Source of the DNA: Pseudarthrobacter sp. ATCC 49987
GTDB taxonomy: Bacteria > Actinomycetota > Actinomycetes > Actinomycetales > Micrococcaceae
DNA length: 64,000 nucleotides
Direction of reading: 5' to 3'
Assembly: GCF_009928425.1 (NCBI RefSeq)
Contig: NZ_JAABNS010000001.1
Location: 3,782,001-3,846,000, forward strand
How positions within the stretch are numbered: position 1 is the stretch's first letter; each line of letters opens with the position of its first letter. The position numbers and the translations under genes were made by a program. Below the pieces are notes generated by a model that worked only from the letters and a program-made list of their open reading frames with translations, ran no database searches and was not told where the DNA came from. Of the stretch, positions 7,820 through 17,383 are shown one piece after another.

Positions 7820-9289
7820 ATGCAGGAGACAAAGCCGCCGGAGCACCGCAGACGTGTCCGACTGGTCATCCCGAGCCGCAGCGACCCCCTGCTGAGGAAC
7901 TTCACGGAGCTGGTCGGCGGACCCATGGGCCGCCGCTCGGCCCCCGGCATCGTCTCCCCCGGATTCTTCACCGTGGAACGCGTCCTCATCCTGCTCACCG
8001 TCCTGGCAGCCGTGGCCGGCATCCTCGTCAAGTCCTACTGCCGCACCAGCGGCTGGGAAACCCCGGGCCAGTTCTATGCAACCTGCTATTCGGATTTCCC
8101 GGAGCTGTTCAAGAACCGCGGCCTCGGCGACGGAGCCTTTCCCTTCATCACCCAGGGGACGTTCTTCGAATACCCCGTCCTGATGGGATTCATCGCCGGC
8201 GCCACGGCCCTGCTGGTGCCCGGCGAGGGCGTCTCTGCGGGCCGGATTCTTGCCTACTTCGACATCAACGCCGCCCTGATCGCCGCCGTCTGGATCGTCA
8301 CGGTACTCGCCACCGCACGCATGGCCCGCCGCCGGGCATGGGACGCAGCCATGGTCGCGGTGGCCCCCGGCATTATCCTGGCCGGCACCATCAACTGGGA
8401 CATGTGGGCCGTCGGCCTCCTCGCCCTCGGCATGTTTTGCTTCTCCCGGAACAAGCTCGTGCTGGCCGGGATTTTCATCGGACTGGGCACTGCCACCAAG
8501 CTTTACCCGGTGCTGATCCTCGGCGCGGTCCTGCTCCTTGCCCTGCGGACCGGCAGGGTCCGTGCCATCCTCATCACCGCCGGCGCCGCCGCCGCCGCGT
8601 GGCTGGCCGTCAATGTCCCCGTCGCCGCCGTCAACCCGGAGGGCTGGCGATACTTCTACCAGTTCACCGAGGACCGGCAGGCCGGCTACAGCTCGCCCTG
8701 GTTTGCCTACAACCTTGTCGCCGGCCGCCTGGGCTGGCTCCCCCTGCAGGCGGAAGCGATCAACACCCTGGCCCTGAACCTGTTCGTGCTGGCCTGTGTG
8801 CTGGTCGGCGTCCTGGCTCTCGCCGCTCCGCGGCGGCCCCGACTGGCGCAGCTCGCCTTCCTGATCGTTGCCGCGTTTATCCTGACCAACAAGGTCTACT
8901 CGCCCCAGTTCGTGATTTGGCTCATCCCGCTGCTTGCCCTGGCCCGGCCGCGCTGGCGGGACTTCCTGATCTGGCAGACCTTCGAAGGGCTGCACTGGGC
9001 GGCAGTCTGGCTGTATCTCGGACAGGTGACCAGCGGCGGCGTCTCCCAGCACAATATTGATATGCCCTACTACGTCCTCGCCGTGGTCTTCCATATGATC
9101 GCCACCGGCTACTTGATGGTGCGGGTGGTCTGGGACATCTGGGACCCCCGCTATGACGTGGTCCGCCGGCACGGGATGGACGATCCGCAGGGCGGGCCGT
9201 TCGAAGGCGTTCCGGACCGCTTGCGGGTGGATCTGCTGCACCCCACTGCGTCCGTGCTGCCCTGGCGCAAGGCGTCCGCGGATGCCTGA
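7820..9289 (+). CDS. GT87-family polyprenol-phosphate-mannose mannosyltransferase, membrane
   Basis: 489 aa with about 10-12 hydrophobic segments, of the DUF2029/GT87 type. Marks are an early acidic extracytoplasmic loop (CYSDFPELFKNRGL), FFEYPVLMGF, and helices such as VERVLILLTVLAAVAGILV. Members transfer mannose from a polyprenol phosphate carrier to lipoglycans or proteins on the outer side of the membrane; Mycobacterium Rv0051 is a similar protein. The exact acceptor is unknown. The following oxidoreductase starts inside its last codons, so the two are translationally coupled. Confidence 0.8.
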   Translation: MQETKPPEHRRRVRLVIPSRSDPLLRNFTELVGGPMGRRSAPGIVSPGFFTVERVLILLTVLAAVAGILVKSYCRTSGWETPGQFYATCYSDFPELFKNRGLGDGAFPFITQGTFFEYPVLMGFIAGATALLVPGEGVSAGRILAYFDINAALIAAVWIVTVLATARMARRRAWDAAMVAVAPGIILAGTINWDMWAVGLLALGMFCFSRNKLVLAGIFIGLGTATKLYPVLILGAVLLLALRTGRVRAILITAGAAAAAWLAVNVPVAAVNPEGWRYFYQFTEDRQAGYSSPWFAYNLVAGRLGWLPLQAEAINTLALNLFVLACVLVGVLALAAPRRPRLAQLAFLIVAAFILTNKVYSPQFVIWLIPLLALARPRWRDFLIWQTFEGLHWAAVWLYLGQVTSGGVSQHNIDMPYYVLAVVFHMIATGYLMVRVVWDIWDPRYDVVRRHGMDDPQGGPFEGVPDRLRVDLLHPTASVLPWRKASADA

Positions 9290-10721
9290 TGTCGCCGTCG
9301 TCGGATCAGGACCGAACGGACTCGCCGCGGCGGTGACGCTGGCACGCGCCGGACTGAAGGTGCACGTCTACGAGGCGGCGCCAACACCCGGCGGCGGGCT
9401 GCGCACAGCGGAACTCATGGAGCCCGGCCACTTTCATGATGTCTGCTCGGCGGTCCACCCGATGGCCCTGGCCTCGCCGTTCTTCCGGCAGTTCGAGCTG
9501 TCCCGGCGGATCCGGCTCGAGGTTCCCGAGGTCTCGTACGGCACACCGCTCGACGGCGGCCGGGCGGCGCTTGCCTACCGCTCCCTTGAGCGAACGGCAG
9601 CCGGTCTGGGGCGCGACGGCGCCGCGTTCACACGGCTCATGGGCCCGCTTGTACACCGCGCGGACGGCATCACGGACCTGACGTTGAACCAGCTCCTGCG
9701 CCTGCCGAGGGACCCTGCGGCGGCCGCCCTGTTCGGCGCCCGGGTCCTGGAGCAGGGCTCACCGCTCTGGGGGCTGAGGTTCCGGGAGGATCTCGCGCCC
9801 GCGCTGCTGACCGGCGTCGCGGCGCACGCGGTCTCGCAGCTGCCGGCCCCCGCCGCGGCCGGAGCGGGCCTCATGCTGGGCACACTGGCCCACACCGTGG
9901 GCTGGCCCGTGCCCCTCGGCGGTTCCGCGGCGATCGCGCGGGCCATGGTCGCGGACCTTGAAGCGCACGGCGGTGCGGTGGAAACAGGCGCCCGGATCGG
10001 GTCCCTGACGGAGCTGCCTCCGGTCCGGGCCACCCTCCTGGACGTGGCACCGACGGGGCTGCTGAGACTGGCGGAGGGCAGGCTCCCGGAGCGGTACCGC
10101 CGCGCCCTTGAGTCGTTCCGGTTCGGAAACGCGGCCTGTAAGGTCGACTTCATCCTTTCCGGACCGGTCCCCTGGACGGCGCCCGGATTGGCCGACGCCG
10201 GCACGGTCCACGTGGGTGGCACCCGCGCGGAGATGGCCGAGGCGGAAAACCTCGTCGCCGCGGGCCGGCATCCGGAACGGCCCTATGTCCTGGTCTCCCA
10301 ACCCTCGCGCTTCGACGCCGGACGGGCGCCCGCGGGGCGGCATATCCTGTGGAGCTATTGCCATGTGCCGGCCGGTTCCACCGTGGACATGGCTGAGGCC
10401 GTGATCACCCAGCTGGAGCGTTTCGCCCCCGGGTTCCGCGACCTCGTCCTCAGCCACCACGTCACGACCGCGGCCGGGCTGGGTGTGTACAACGAGAACT
10501 ACGTCGGCGGCGACTTCAGCGCCGGACTGATGGACCTCCGCGGGATCATCCGGCGGCCCGTCTTGGGCCCCGTTCCCTGGCGGACGCCGCTTCCCGGCGT
10601 GTACCTGTGTTCCTCCTCCACTCCTCCGGGACCCGGTGTGACCGGAATGCCGGGATACCACGCCGCCAAATATGCCCTGAAAGACATATTTGGCCTGGCG
10701 GTCCCGCCCCTCGGGTTCTAG
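9282..10721 (+). CDS. Phytoene-desaturase-like FAD-dependent oxidoreductase
   Basis: 479 aa from ATG 9282, overlapping the preceding stop by 8 bp. The N-terminal dinucleotide-binding motif is VAVVGSGPNGLAAAVTLA, with VYEAAPTPGGGLRTAE after it as in CrtI and amine-oxidase-like flavoproteins. The C-terminal FAD motif is VYLCSSSTPPGPGVTGMPG. There are no carotenoid genes nearby, so the substrate is unknown. Co-translation with the GT87 gene hints at a membrane lipid or polyprenoid job, but that is inference. Confidence 0.8.
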   Translation: MPDVAVVGSGPNGLAAAVTLARAGLKVHVYEAAPTPGGGLRTAELMEPGHFHDVCSAVHPMALASPFFRQFELSRRIRLEVPEVSYGTPLDGGRAALAYRSLERTAAGLGRDGAAFTRLMGPLVHRADGITDLTLNQLLRLPRDPAAAALFGARVLEQGSPLWGLRFREDLAPALLTGVAAHAVSQLPAPAAAGAGLMLGTLAHTVGWPVPLGGSAAIARAMVADLEAHGGAVETGARIGSLTELPPVRATLLDVAPTGLLRLAEGRLPERYRRALESFRFGNAACKVDFILSGPVPWTAPGLADAGTVHVGGTRAEMAEAENLVAAGRHPERPYVLVSQPSRFDAGRAPAGRHILWSYCHVPAGSTVDMAEAVITQLERFAPGFRDLVLSHHVTTAAGLGVYNENYVGGDFSAGLMDLRGIIRRPVLGPVPWRTPLPGVYLCSSSTPPGPGVTGMPGYHAAKYALKDIFGLAVPPLGF

Positions 10722-10747
10722 GGCCCCAACGACTACCGGACCCCGGG

Positions 10748-10763
10748 TCAACCAAAAGGTTGA
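10748..10763. promoter_or_regulatory. Inverted repeat upstream of the first two-component operon
   Basis: TCAACC-AAAA-GGTTGA is a perfect 6-4-6 palindrome about 60 bases before the kinase start. A second one, GGGCCGG-N7-CCGGCCC, lies at 10787-10807. Either could be an operator, or the second a terminator remnant without a T-run. Confidence 0.35.
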
Positions 10764-10824
10764 TAACGCCCGGACGGCAGGGTTTTGGGCCGGAACCGTG
10801 CCGGCCCAGCATTACGCTGGAGGC

Positions 10825-12195
10825 ATGGATGGCAACGATCGCCGGGCGCCGGCAGGCACCGCCACGGCAGGAACGACCGATGCCGCCGTGATTCTGCGCG
10901 TCCTGCGGGTGTGCCTGCACTGCGGCTTCGCCGTCCTGCTGCTCGTCGCCCTGGCGCGGCTGCTGGGCTCGGGCCTCCAGGGCACGAACTGGCTCGCCCT
11001 GTCCCTCGCACTGGTTCTTGCCGCGGTCTACCTCCTGGGAACCGTCCTGGAGAAGCGGCATTCCGTTGATACGTCCCGGTTCGATCCCCGCCCGTACTCG
11101 GCCTGGTGGCTGGGCGCCGTCTGCCTGTTCTGGCTGCTGCTGATCTGGGCCAGCTCCGACTTTGCGTGGCTGGCCTTCCCGCTGTTCTTCCTGCAGCTGC
11201 ACGTGCTGCCGCTGCGGCTGGCTCTGCCGGCGATCGCCCTGAGTACCGTGCTGGTGATTGTGGCGCTGTGGTTCCACAACGCAGGAGCCGACGGCGGTGC
11301 CCTGCAGCTGCCGATGGTGCTGGGTCCGGCGTTCGGGGCAGCCTTTGCCATCGTCACGGGGCTGGCGTACCGGGCGCTCTACCTGGAAGCCGAAAACCAG
11401 CGGCTCGCCGCCGAGGAGCTGCGCCGTACCCGGGCCGAACTTGCCCGCAGCCAGCACGACGCCGGCACGCTTGCCGAGCGGGCCAGGCTGGCCCGCGAAA
11501 TCCACGACACGCTGGCCCAGGGCTTCTCCAGCATCGTGCTGATGGGCCGCTCGGCCGAAAAGTCACTGGACGACGGGGACACCGCCACGGCCCGGGACCG
11601 GCTCCGGACGGTCCAGGAGACCGCCTCGGCCAACCTCGCCGAGGCCCGTAACTTCGTCCGCGCCCTGCAGCCCCCTGCCTTGGCAGAAAACACGGCGGAT
11701 GAAACAGCAGAGGGCCCAGCAGAAAACACAGCGGAGGGCTCGCCGGAGGATCCCCTGGTGAACAGCCTGCGCCGGCTCTGCGAAAAGACCGAAACCGAGG
11801 CAGCCGCCCGGGGCACCCGGCTGCGCTGCCGCTTCGACCTTGAAGGAACCCCGGTGGAACTGCCCAACCCGTACCGCACCACCCTGCTTCGGGCTGCGCA
11901 GGCGAGCCTCGCGAACGTGTGGGTGCACGCCAAGGCGGACACGGCCGTCGTGACCCTGTCGTTCCTGGGCAGCGAAGTGGCGATGGACATTTTCGACGAC
12001 GGCACCGGCTTCGATGCCTCGGCAGCCGCGGACCCCGCCGGTCGTCCCGACGGCTCGGGCTACGGACTCAGGTCGCTGCAGGAGCGGGTCTCGGCGCTGG
12101 CCGGCAGCCTGGACATCGAGTCCGCGGCCGGTGAAGGAACGGTGGTGGCCATCCGGCTGCCCCTCGGGGATGCTGCGGCAAGGAACGAACCGTGA
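10825..12195 (+). CDS. NarL-type sensor histidine kinase
   Basis: 456 aa from ATG 10825; a GTG at 10799 is an alternative because the GGAGG sits only one base from this ATG. Five to six N-terminal membrane helices span residues about 25-185, with no large sensor loop. A short coiled coil precedes the HisKA_3 box (ARLAREIHDTLAQGFSS) with phospho-accepting His near residue 220. The HATPase domain follows (NVWVHAK N-box, DIFDDGTGFD, GYGLRSLQER). A Glu/Ala-rich repeat (AENTADETAEGPAENT) is inserted between HisKA_3 and the ATPase. Stop and regulator start overlap. Confidence 0.88.
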   Translation: MDGNDRRAPAGTATAGTTDAAVILRVLRVCLHCGFAVLLLVALARLLGSGLQGTNWLALSLALVLAAVYLLGTVLEKRHSVDTSRFDPRPYSAWWLGAVCLFWLLLIWASSDFAWLAFPLFFLQLHVLPLRLALPAIALSTVLVIVALWFHNAGADGGALQLPMVLGPAFGAAFAIVTGLAYRALYLEAENQRLAAEELRRTRAELARSQHDAGTLAERARLAREIHDTLAQGFSSIVLMGRSAEKSLDDGDTATARDRLRTVQETASANLAEARNFVRALQPPALAENTADETAEGPAENTAEGSPEDPLVNSLRRLCEKTETEAAARGTRLRCRFDLEGTPVELPNPYRTTLLRAAQASLANVWVHAKADTAVVTLSFLGSEVAMDIFDDGTGFDASAAADPAGRPDGSGYGLRSLQERVSALAGSLDIESAAGEGTVVAIRLPLGDAAARNEP

Positions 12196-12848
12196 ACGAT
12201 ATCCGTGTGCTGCTGGTCGATGACCACCCGGTGGTCCGGGCCGGTCTGCGGGCCATGCTGGGCGATTTCGAGGGCATCGCCGTCGCGGCCGAGGCGGCCG
12301 ATGGCGGCGCTGCCCTGGCCGAGCTCTCCCGGCTCCATGCCCTCGGCGAGCCGGTCGACGTCGTACTCATGGACCTGCAGATGGGTACCGGCATGGACGG
12401 CGTTACCGCGACCGGAAGGATCAAGGCGGGCGAGGCCGGCCAGCCCGCCCCACCCGTGCTCGTCCTCACCACGTACGACACCGACGCTGACATCCTCGCC
12501 GCGGTGGAAGCCGGAGCCAGCGGCTACATGCTCAAAGACGCGCCGCCGGAGCAGATCCGCCAGGCGGTGCTCTCCGCCGCGGCGGGCCAGACTGCGCTGG
12601 CCCCCGAAGTGGCCGCCCGGCTGATGGGCCGGATCCGCAACCCCGAACCCGTCCTGTCCGCCCGCGAGGTCCAGCTGCTGGAGCTGCTCGCCACGGGACT
12701 GGGCAACCGGGCCATCGCCAAAAAGCTGTTCATCTCCGAGGCAACGGTCAAGACCCACCTCGTGCACATCTACGGCAAGCTCGGGGTGGACAACCGCACG
12801 GCGGCGATTGCCGTGGCCACGCAGCGCAGGATCATCCGGCGCTTCTGA
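12192..12848 (+). CDS. NarL/LuxR-type response regulator
   Basis: 218 aa, GTG start overlapping the kinase stop by 4 bp, so it is the cognate partner. The receiver domain (residues 1-125) has the VDDHP acidic pocket, VLMDLQMG with the phospho-Asp, and a TTYD/LKDAPPEQI end. The LuxR helix-turn-helix is at about 150-215 (LSAREVQLLELLATGLGN, FISEATVKTHLVHIY). Targets are not evident; the adjacent penicillin-binding protein is one candidate. Confidence 0.92.
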   Translation: MNDIRVLLVDDHPVVRAGLRAMLGDFEGIAVAAEAADGGAALAELSRLHALGEPVDVVLMDLQMGTGMDGVTATGRIKAGEAGQPAPPVLVLTTYDTDADILAAVEAGASGYMLKDAPPEQIRQAVLSAAAGQTALAPEVAARLMGRIRNPEPVLSAREVQLLELLATGLGNRAIAKKLFISEATVKTHLVHIYGKLGVDNRTAAIAVATQRRIIRRF

Positions 12849-12900
12849 GTCGGCCCGCCGGCGGGGACTATGTGACAAGGGAATTGTCCGGCGTCCGGTG

Positions 12901-12906
12901 CATAAT
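12901..12906 (+). promoter_or_regulatory. Candidate -10 box for a leaderless PBP transcript
   Basis: CATAAT lies six bases before ATG 12913, so the predicted transcript start would coincide with the start codon. There is no SD before this ATG. A convincing -35 at standard spacing is not visible. Confidence 0.35.
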
Positions 12907-12912
12907 GGCGCG

Positions 12913-14904
12913 ATGGGGAACTCATCAAAACTTTCACTTGCCCTGGTTGGGCTCATTCTTGGCTGCTCGTTGGTGGGCTGCTCCGACGGCCGCGCAGGCG
13001 CGCAGGATGCGGCGAAGCAGCTTGCTTCCGCTGTCGCGGCGCTCGACGTCGGCGCGGTGCCGTTTGACGGCAAGGACTCCGGGGCCGCCAATGACCAGCT
13101 CCACGAGGTGTTCAAGGCACTGGACCCGGTCAAGCCCGCGGTCGTGACCGGAGAGCTGACGCTCGACAAGGACACCGCCACGGTCCCGTTGGACTACAGC
13201 TGGAAGATCGGCTCCGGCAACTGGAAATACACGGTATCCGCCCAGCTGAAGAAGTCAGGCGACAAGTGGCTCACCGTCTGGAGCCCGGAACTCCTGGTGC
13301 CGTCTCTGGCAGAAGGGGAAGTCCTTGGCACCTTGTCCCAGTCCCCGCAGCGGGCCGAGATCCTGGGCGCGGGGGACGCCAAGCTGGTGACCTACCGGCC
13401 GGTCGTCAACGTCGGCATCGACAAGCCCCTCCTGGCTTCCGCCGATCCGGCGGCGTCCGCCACCCGGCTCGCCCAGCTGGTGGGAGTGGATCCCGCGGCT
13501 TACGCCCAGCAGGTCCAGGCGGCGGGCCCGGAGGCCTTCGTCACGGCCATCACCCTGCGCGAGGACGGCAGGACGATTACGGACGATCAGATCGCCGAGA
13601 TTCCCGGCGCCCGTGCGATCCGCGACTTCCTCCCCCTGGCACCGACCCGCACCTTCGCCCGCGCCCTGCTGGGCACCGCAGCCGAGGCGAATGCCGAACA
13701 AATCGAGAAATCCGGCGGGGCGCTCAAAGCCGGGGACACCACGGGAACCGGCGGCCTGCAGCAGCAGTACGACGCGCAGCTTCGCGGCAGCGACGGCACG
13801 CAGGTCTTCGCCGAAAAGGCGGGCCTCACAGCCGAGGAACGCCAGACCTTGCTCAACGGCGGCCGCCGGGCCCTGTTCCAGGTTGATATGAAGGTCGGAA
13901 CCCCGCTGAAAACCACTCTCGATCCGGCCCTCCAGCAGGTGGCCGAGGACATCCTGGGGAAGGTGGGCCCGGCGTCGGCCATCGTGGCGCTCCGGCCCTC
14001 CAGCGGCGCTGTCCTTGCCGCGGCCTCGGGACCGGGCAGCAAGGGTTACGACACCGCGCTGCTGGGCCAGTACGCCCCGGGTTCGATCTTCAAGATCGTG
14101 GATTCCCTGGCCATGATCCGCAACGGCATGACCCCGGATGCCATGGTGGAGTGCCCCGCGACGCTCTCCGTCGACGGCCGGACCTTCAAAAACGCCGAAG
14201 GCTACCCCGCCTCCTCGCTGGGCTCGGTGACCTTGCGTGATGCTTTCGCGCACTCCTGCAACACGGCGTTCATCAACGCCCGCGACGAGGTCAGCCAGGC
14301 CCAGCTCGAGGCCGCCGCCACGTCCCTCGGCGTCGCAGTGGAAGCCCCGGCACTGGGTGCAGCAGCGTTCCTGGGCTCGGTTCCGGGTGAGGCTTCGGAG
14401 ACGGAGCACGCCGCGTCGATGATCGGCCAGGGGAAGGTGCTGATGTCCCCGCTGGCCGCCGCCATCATGGCGGGCTCGGTCGCCAAGGGCGCGCCTGTCG
14501 CGCCGCAGCTGGTGCTCAATCCCGGAGCTGACGAGGCAGGCACCGGCGCCGTTGCGGCCCCGGCATCCGGAGCGACGGCGTCACCTTCCGCCACGCCGTC
14601 CGGGGCGGCCCCGGCGAAGGCCTCCGGCACCCCGGTCACTGCAGCGGAGGCCGCCGCCCTGGCGGACATGATGCGTGCCGTGGTCACGTCCGGCCACACC
14701 GGGTTCCTGGCCGCCGTCCCGGGTGCCCCCGTGGGGGCGAAGACCGGAACCGCCGAGTTCGGTTCAGACAACCCGCCCAAGACCCATGCATGGATCGTGG
14801 CCGTGCACGGGGATCTCGCCGTCGCCGTGTTCGTCGAGGAGGGCGGGCTCGGCGCCACCGTCTCCGGTCCGCTGCTGAAGGACTTCCTCACCGCCGCGGG
14901 CTGA
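12913..14904 (+). CDS. Penicillin-binding lipoprotein, transpeptidase (PBP2/MecA-like)
   Basis: 663 aa. The lipobox LVGC at residues about 18-21 (GCSLVGCSD) predicts a membrane-anchored lipoprotein. Residues about 25-150 form an NTF2-like MecA_N domain, then a dimerisation domain, then the transpeptidase domain. The three active-site motifs are intact: SIFK (after YAPG), SCN (FAHSCNTAF) and KTG (GAKTGTAEF). An Ala/Pro/Ser-rich insert (GATASPSATPSGAAPAKASG) lies before the KTG motif. It cross-links peptidoglycan outside the membrane. The MecA_N arrangement is common in Gram-positives and does not itself prove beta-lactam resistance. Confidence 0.9.
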   Translation: MGNSSKLSLALVGLILGCSLVGCSDGRAGAQDAAKQLASAVAALDVGAVPFDGKDSGAANDQLHEVFKALDPVKPAVVTGELTLDKDTATVPLDYSWKIGSGNWKYTVSAQLKKSGDKWLTVWSPELLVPSLAEGEVLGTLSQSPQRAEILGAGDAKLVTYRPVVNVGIDKPLLASADPAASATRLAQLVGVDPAAYAQQVQAAGPEAFVTAITLREDGRTITDDQIAEIPGARAIRDFLPLAPTRTFARALLGTAAEANAEQIEKSGGALKAGDTTGTGGLQQQYDAQLRGSDGTQVFAEKAGLTAEERQTLLNGGRRALFQVDMKVGTPLKTTLDPALQQVAEDILGKVGPASAIVALRPSSGAVLAAASGPGSKGYDTALLGQYAPGSIFKIVDSLAMIRNGMTPDAMVECPATLSVDGRTFKNAEGYPASSLGSVTLRDAFAHSCNTAFINARDEVSQAQLEAAATSLGVAVEAPALGAAAFLGSVPGEASETEHAASMIGQGKVLMSPLAAAIMAGSVAKGAPVAPQLVLNPGADEAGTGAVAAPASGATASPSATPSGAAPAKASGTPVTAAEAAALADMMRAVVTSGHTGFLAAVPGAPVGAKTGTAEFGSDNPPKTHAWIVAVHGDLAVAVFVEEGGLGATVSGPLLKDFLTAAG

Positions 14905-14951
14905 ACCCGGCGGCGACGGGGCCGCGAGGACGGCCGTGGGAGGATGGAAGT

Positions 14952-16634
14952 GTGGCTCATATTGACGTTTCCAACATCGATTACTTCCTCTCCGACGGCA
15001 CCCAGCTGCTCAACGGCGTGACCTTCAAGGTCCCGGACGGGACCAAAACGGCGCTGATCGGACCCAACGGAACCGGCAAGACAACGCTGTTCCGGATCAT
15101 CTCCGGTGACCTCGTCGCGGACGAAGGCGTCATCGGGCGATCCGGGAACATGGGCATCATGCGCCAGTTCGTCGGCCAGGTCCGGGACGAATCCACCGTC
15201 CGCGACCTCCTGGTGTCCGCTGCTCCCCCCGCGCTGGCGGCCGCCGCCCGCACGGTGGACGAAGCCGAGCTGGCGATGATGGAACACGACGACGAGCCCA
15301 CCCAGATGAAGTACGCGCAGGCGATCGTGGACTGGGGAGACGCCGGGGGCTACGACGTCGAAACGGTCTGGGATGAGGTCTGTATGGCTGCGCTTGGACT
15401 TCCCTTCGACCGCGCGCAGCACCGCCCGGCGTCGAGCCTCTCCGGCGGCGAGCAGAAGCGGCTGGTGCTCGAGGCGCTGTTCGCCGGCCCCGACGAGCTG
15501 CTGCTCCTCGACGAGCCGGACAACTACCTCGACGTCCCGGGCAAGCGCTGGCTCGAGGCCAAGCTGAACGAGTCGAAGAAGACCGTGTTCTTCATCAGCC
15601 ACGACCGCGAGCTGTTGAACAATGCCGCGGGCCGCATCGTGACTCTCGAACCGGGCATCAACGGCGCCGGGGCCTGGATCCACGGCGGCGGCTTCGGCTC
15701 CTACGTGGAGGCCCGAGCGGACCGGAATGCGCGTTTCGAGGAACTCCGGAAGCGCTGGGACGAGGAGCACGTGAAGCTCAAGGAACTCGTCAACATGTAC
15801 AAGAACAAGGCCGCGTTCCGCTCCGACATGGCGAACCGCTATCACGCTGCCCAGACGCGGCTGGCGAAGTTCCTGGAGGCCGGGCCGCCCGAGGCACTGC
15901 CGATCGAGCAGAACGTGCAGATGCGGCTCAAGGGCGGGCGCACGGCCAAGCGCGCCGTCGTCGCCGAGAAGCTGGAGCTCACCGGGCTGATGAAGCCCTT
16001 CTCCACGGAGGTCTGGTTCGGCGACCGCGTCGGCGTGTTGGGTTCCAACGGCTCCGGCAAGAGCCACTTCCTGCGCCTTCTCGCCACCGGGGGCACCGAC
16101 CCGGAACGGGAGCACCTGCCGGTGTCCGACGTCGACATCGCCGAAGTCCCGCACGAGGGCACTGTGAAACTCGGCGCCCGGATCCGGCCCGGCTTCTTTG
16201 CCCAGACCCACGTCCGGCCCGACCTCCTGGGCAAGACCCTGCTCGAAATCCTGCACCGCGGCGATGAACACCGCTCGGGACTGGGGCGCGAGGCAGCGGC
16301 CGGCGCGCTGGACGGGTACGGGCTGGCCTCACAGTCGGAGCAGAAGTACGAATCCCTTTCCGGCGGGCAGCAGGCCCGGTTCCAGATCCTGCTCCTGCAG
16401 CTCTCGGGTGCCACCCTGCTGCTGCTCGACGAGCCCACGGACAACCTGGACCTGCACTCGGCCGAGGCGCTGGAACGGGCCATCGACCACTTTGAGGGGA
16501 CGGTCCTCGCCGTCACCCACGACCGCTGGTTCGCCCGGACCTTTGACCGCTTCCTGGTCTTTGGCTCCGACGGCAAGGTCTATGAGTCGGCCGAGCCCGT
16601 CTGGGACGAAAAACGCGTCGAGCGCGCCCGCTGA
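14952..16634 (+). CDS. ABC-F family ATPase
   Basis: 560 aa, GTG start. It has two nucleotide-binding domains and no membrane helices: Walker A GPNGTGKTT and GSNGSGKSH, signatures LSGGEQKRL and LSGGQQARF, and Walker B LLLLDEPDN and LLLLDEPTDN. A charged helical linker at about 255-320 separates them. ABC-F proteins act on the ribosome exit site (EttA/Uup type, or antibiotic protection). No drug-specific feature is visible, so the housekeeping translation factor role is the safer reading. It ends 13 bases from the convergent GntR gene. Confidence 0.9.
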   Translation: MAHIDVSNIDYFLSDGTQLLNGVTFKVPDGTKTALIGPNGTGKTTLFRIISGDLVADEGVIGRSGNMGIMRQFVGQVRDESTVRDLLVSAAPPALAAAARTVDEAELAMMEHDDEPTQMKYAQAIVDWGDAGGYDVETVWDEVCMAALGLPFDRAQHRPASSLSGGEQKRLVLEALFAGPDELLLLDEPDNYLDVPGKRWLEAKLNESKKTVFFISHDRELLNNAAGRIVTLEPGINGAGAWIHGGGFGSYVEARADRNARFEELRKRWDEEHVKLKELVNMYKNKAAFRSDMANRYHAAQTRLAKFLEAGPPEALPIEQNVQMRLKGGRTAKRAVVAEKLELTGLMKPFSTEVWFGDRVGVLGSNGSGKSHFLRLLATGGTDPEREHLPVSDVDIAEVPHEGTVKLGARIRPGFFAQTHVRPDLLGKTLLEILHRGDEHRSGLGREAAAGALDGYGLASQSEQKYESLSGGQQARFQILLLQLSGATLLLLDEPTDNLDLHSAEALERAIDHFEGTVLAVTHDRWFARTFDRFLVFGSDGKVYESAEPVWDEKRVERAR

Positions 16635-16647
16635 CAAGCAACGCGGG

Positions 16648-17352
16648 CTACTCCGGCGGCAGTCCGGACGGCTGTTCGGCCTCCGGGCCGGCGGTTCCTC
16701 CCATAGCAGCGACCAGCCGTTCACGGGCGCGCCCCAGGTGTTCGTCGAGCAGCACGGCGGCAGCCTCGCCCTGGCCGGCCCCGATCAGTTCGAGGATCCT
16801 CTGGTGTTCGGCCTGGATCAGCGCGGTGTCCAGGAGGTGCAGGGACTGGATCCGGACCATGCACAGCCGCACCTCGCCCACGAGTGAGCGGTACATCCGG
16901 CTGATGCGTTCGTTGCCCACGGCGTCGATCAGGCTGGTGTGGAACCGCATGTCCGGTTCGACGACGTCGAGCGGGGCGCCGGTCTGAACCGCCGCGATGT
17001 CGCGGTTGGCCTGCACCGCCGCTTCCGGCACTTCCCGCGCGGTTGCGAGCCGGCGCAGCACTTCGCTTTCCAGATACGCGCGGGCGAGATAGATGTCCCG
17101 CACGGAGTCCGGGCCGAGTTCGACCACCCGGGCGGTTTTATGGGCTCCCCGGTCCAGCAGCCCTTCGCCGACCAGCTTCTCGATCGAGGCCTTCGCCGTC
17201 GGCCGCGCCACGTCGTAGGAGGAGGCGACCTCCGACTCCGTCAAGGCGTCGCCGGATCCAAGCTCGCCGGCGAAGATCCGGTTCCGCAGATCCGAGGCGA
17301 CCGCGTCCACGATCGAGACTGCTGCAATTCGGCCGGCCACCGGAGCTCCCAT
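16648..17352 (-). CDS. GntR-family (FCD) regulator, probably of lactate utilisation
   Basis: 234 aa from ATG 17352, chosen because the helix-turn-helix domain begins soon after. The winged HTH is at residues about 12-80 (SDLRNRIFAGELGSGDALTE, VARPTAKASIEKLV). The all-alpha FCD effector domain runs 90-220 with metal-binding His and Asp residues (DMRFHTSLIDA, LIQAEHQRIL). It is divergent from lactate permease and dehydrogenase, and palindromes of the type bound by this family fill the gap. By analogy with LldR and PdhR it likely represses those genes until lactate or glycolate binds. Confidence 0.87.
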   Translation of the reverse strand: MGAPVAGRIAAVSIVDAVASDLRNRIFAGELGSGDALTESEVASSYDVARPTAKASIEKLVGEGLLDRGAHKTARVVELGPDSVRDIYLARAYLESEVLRRLATAREVPEAAVQANRDIAAVQTGAPLDVVEPDMRFHTSLIDAVGNERISRMYRSLVGEVRLCMVRIQSLHLLDTALIQAEHQRILELIGAGQGEAAAVLLDEHLGRARERLVAAMGGTAGPEAEQPSGLPPE

Positions 17353-17383
17353 TCCGCCAAGAGTTACTTGATTCAATCCCCAT

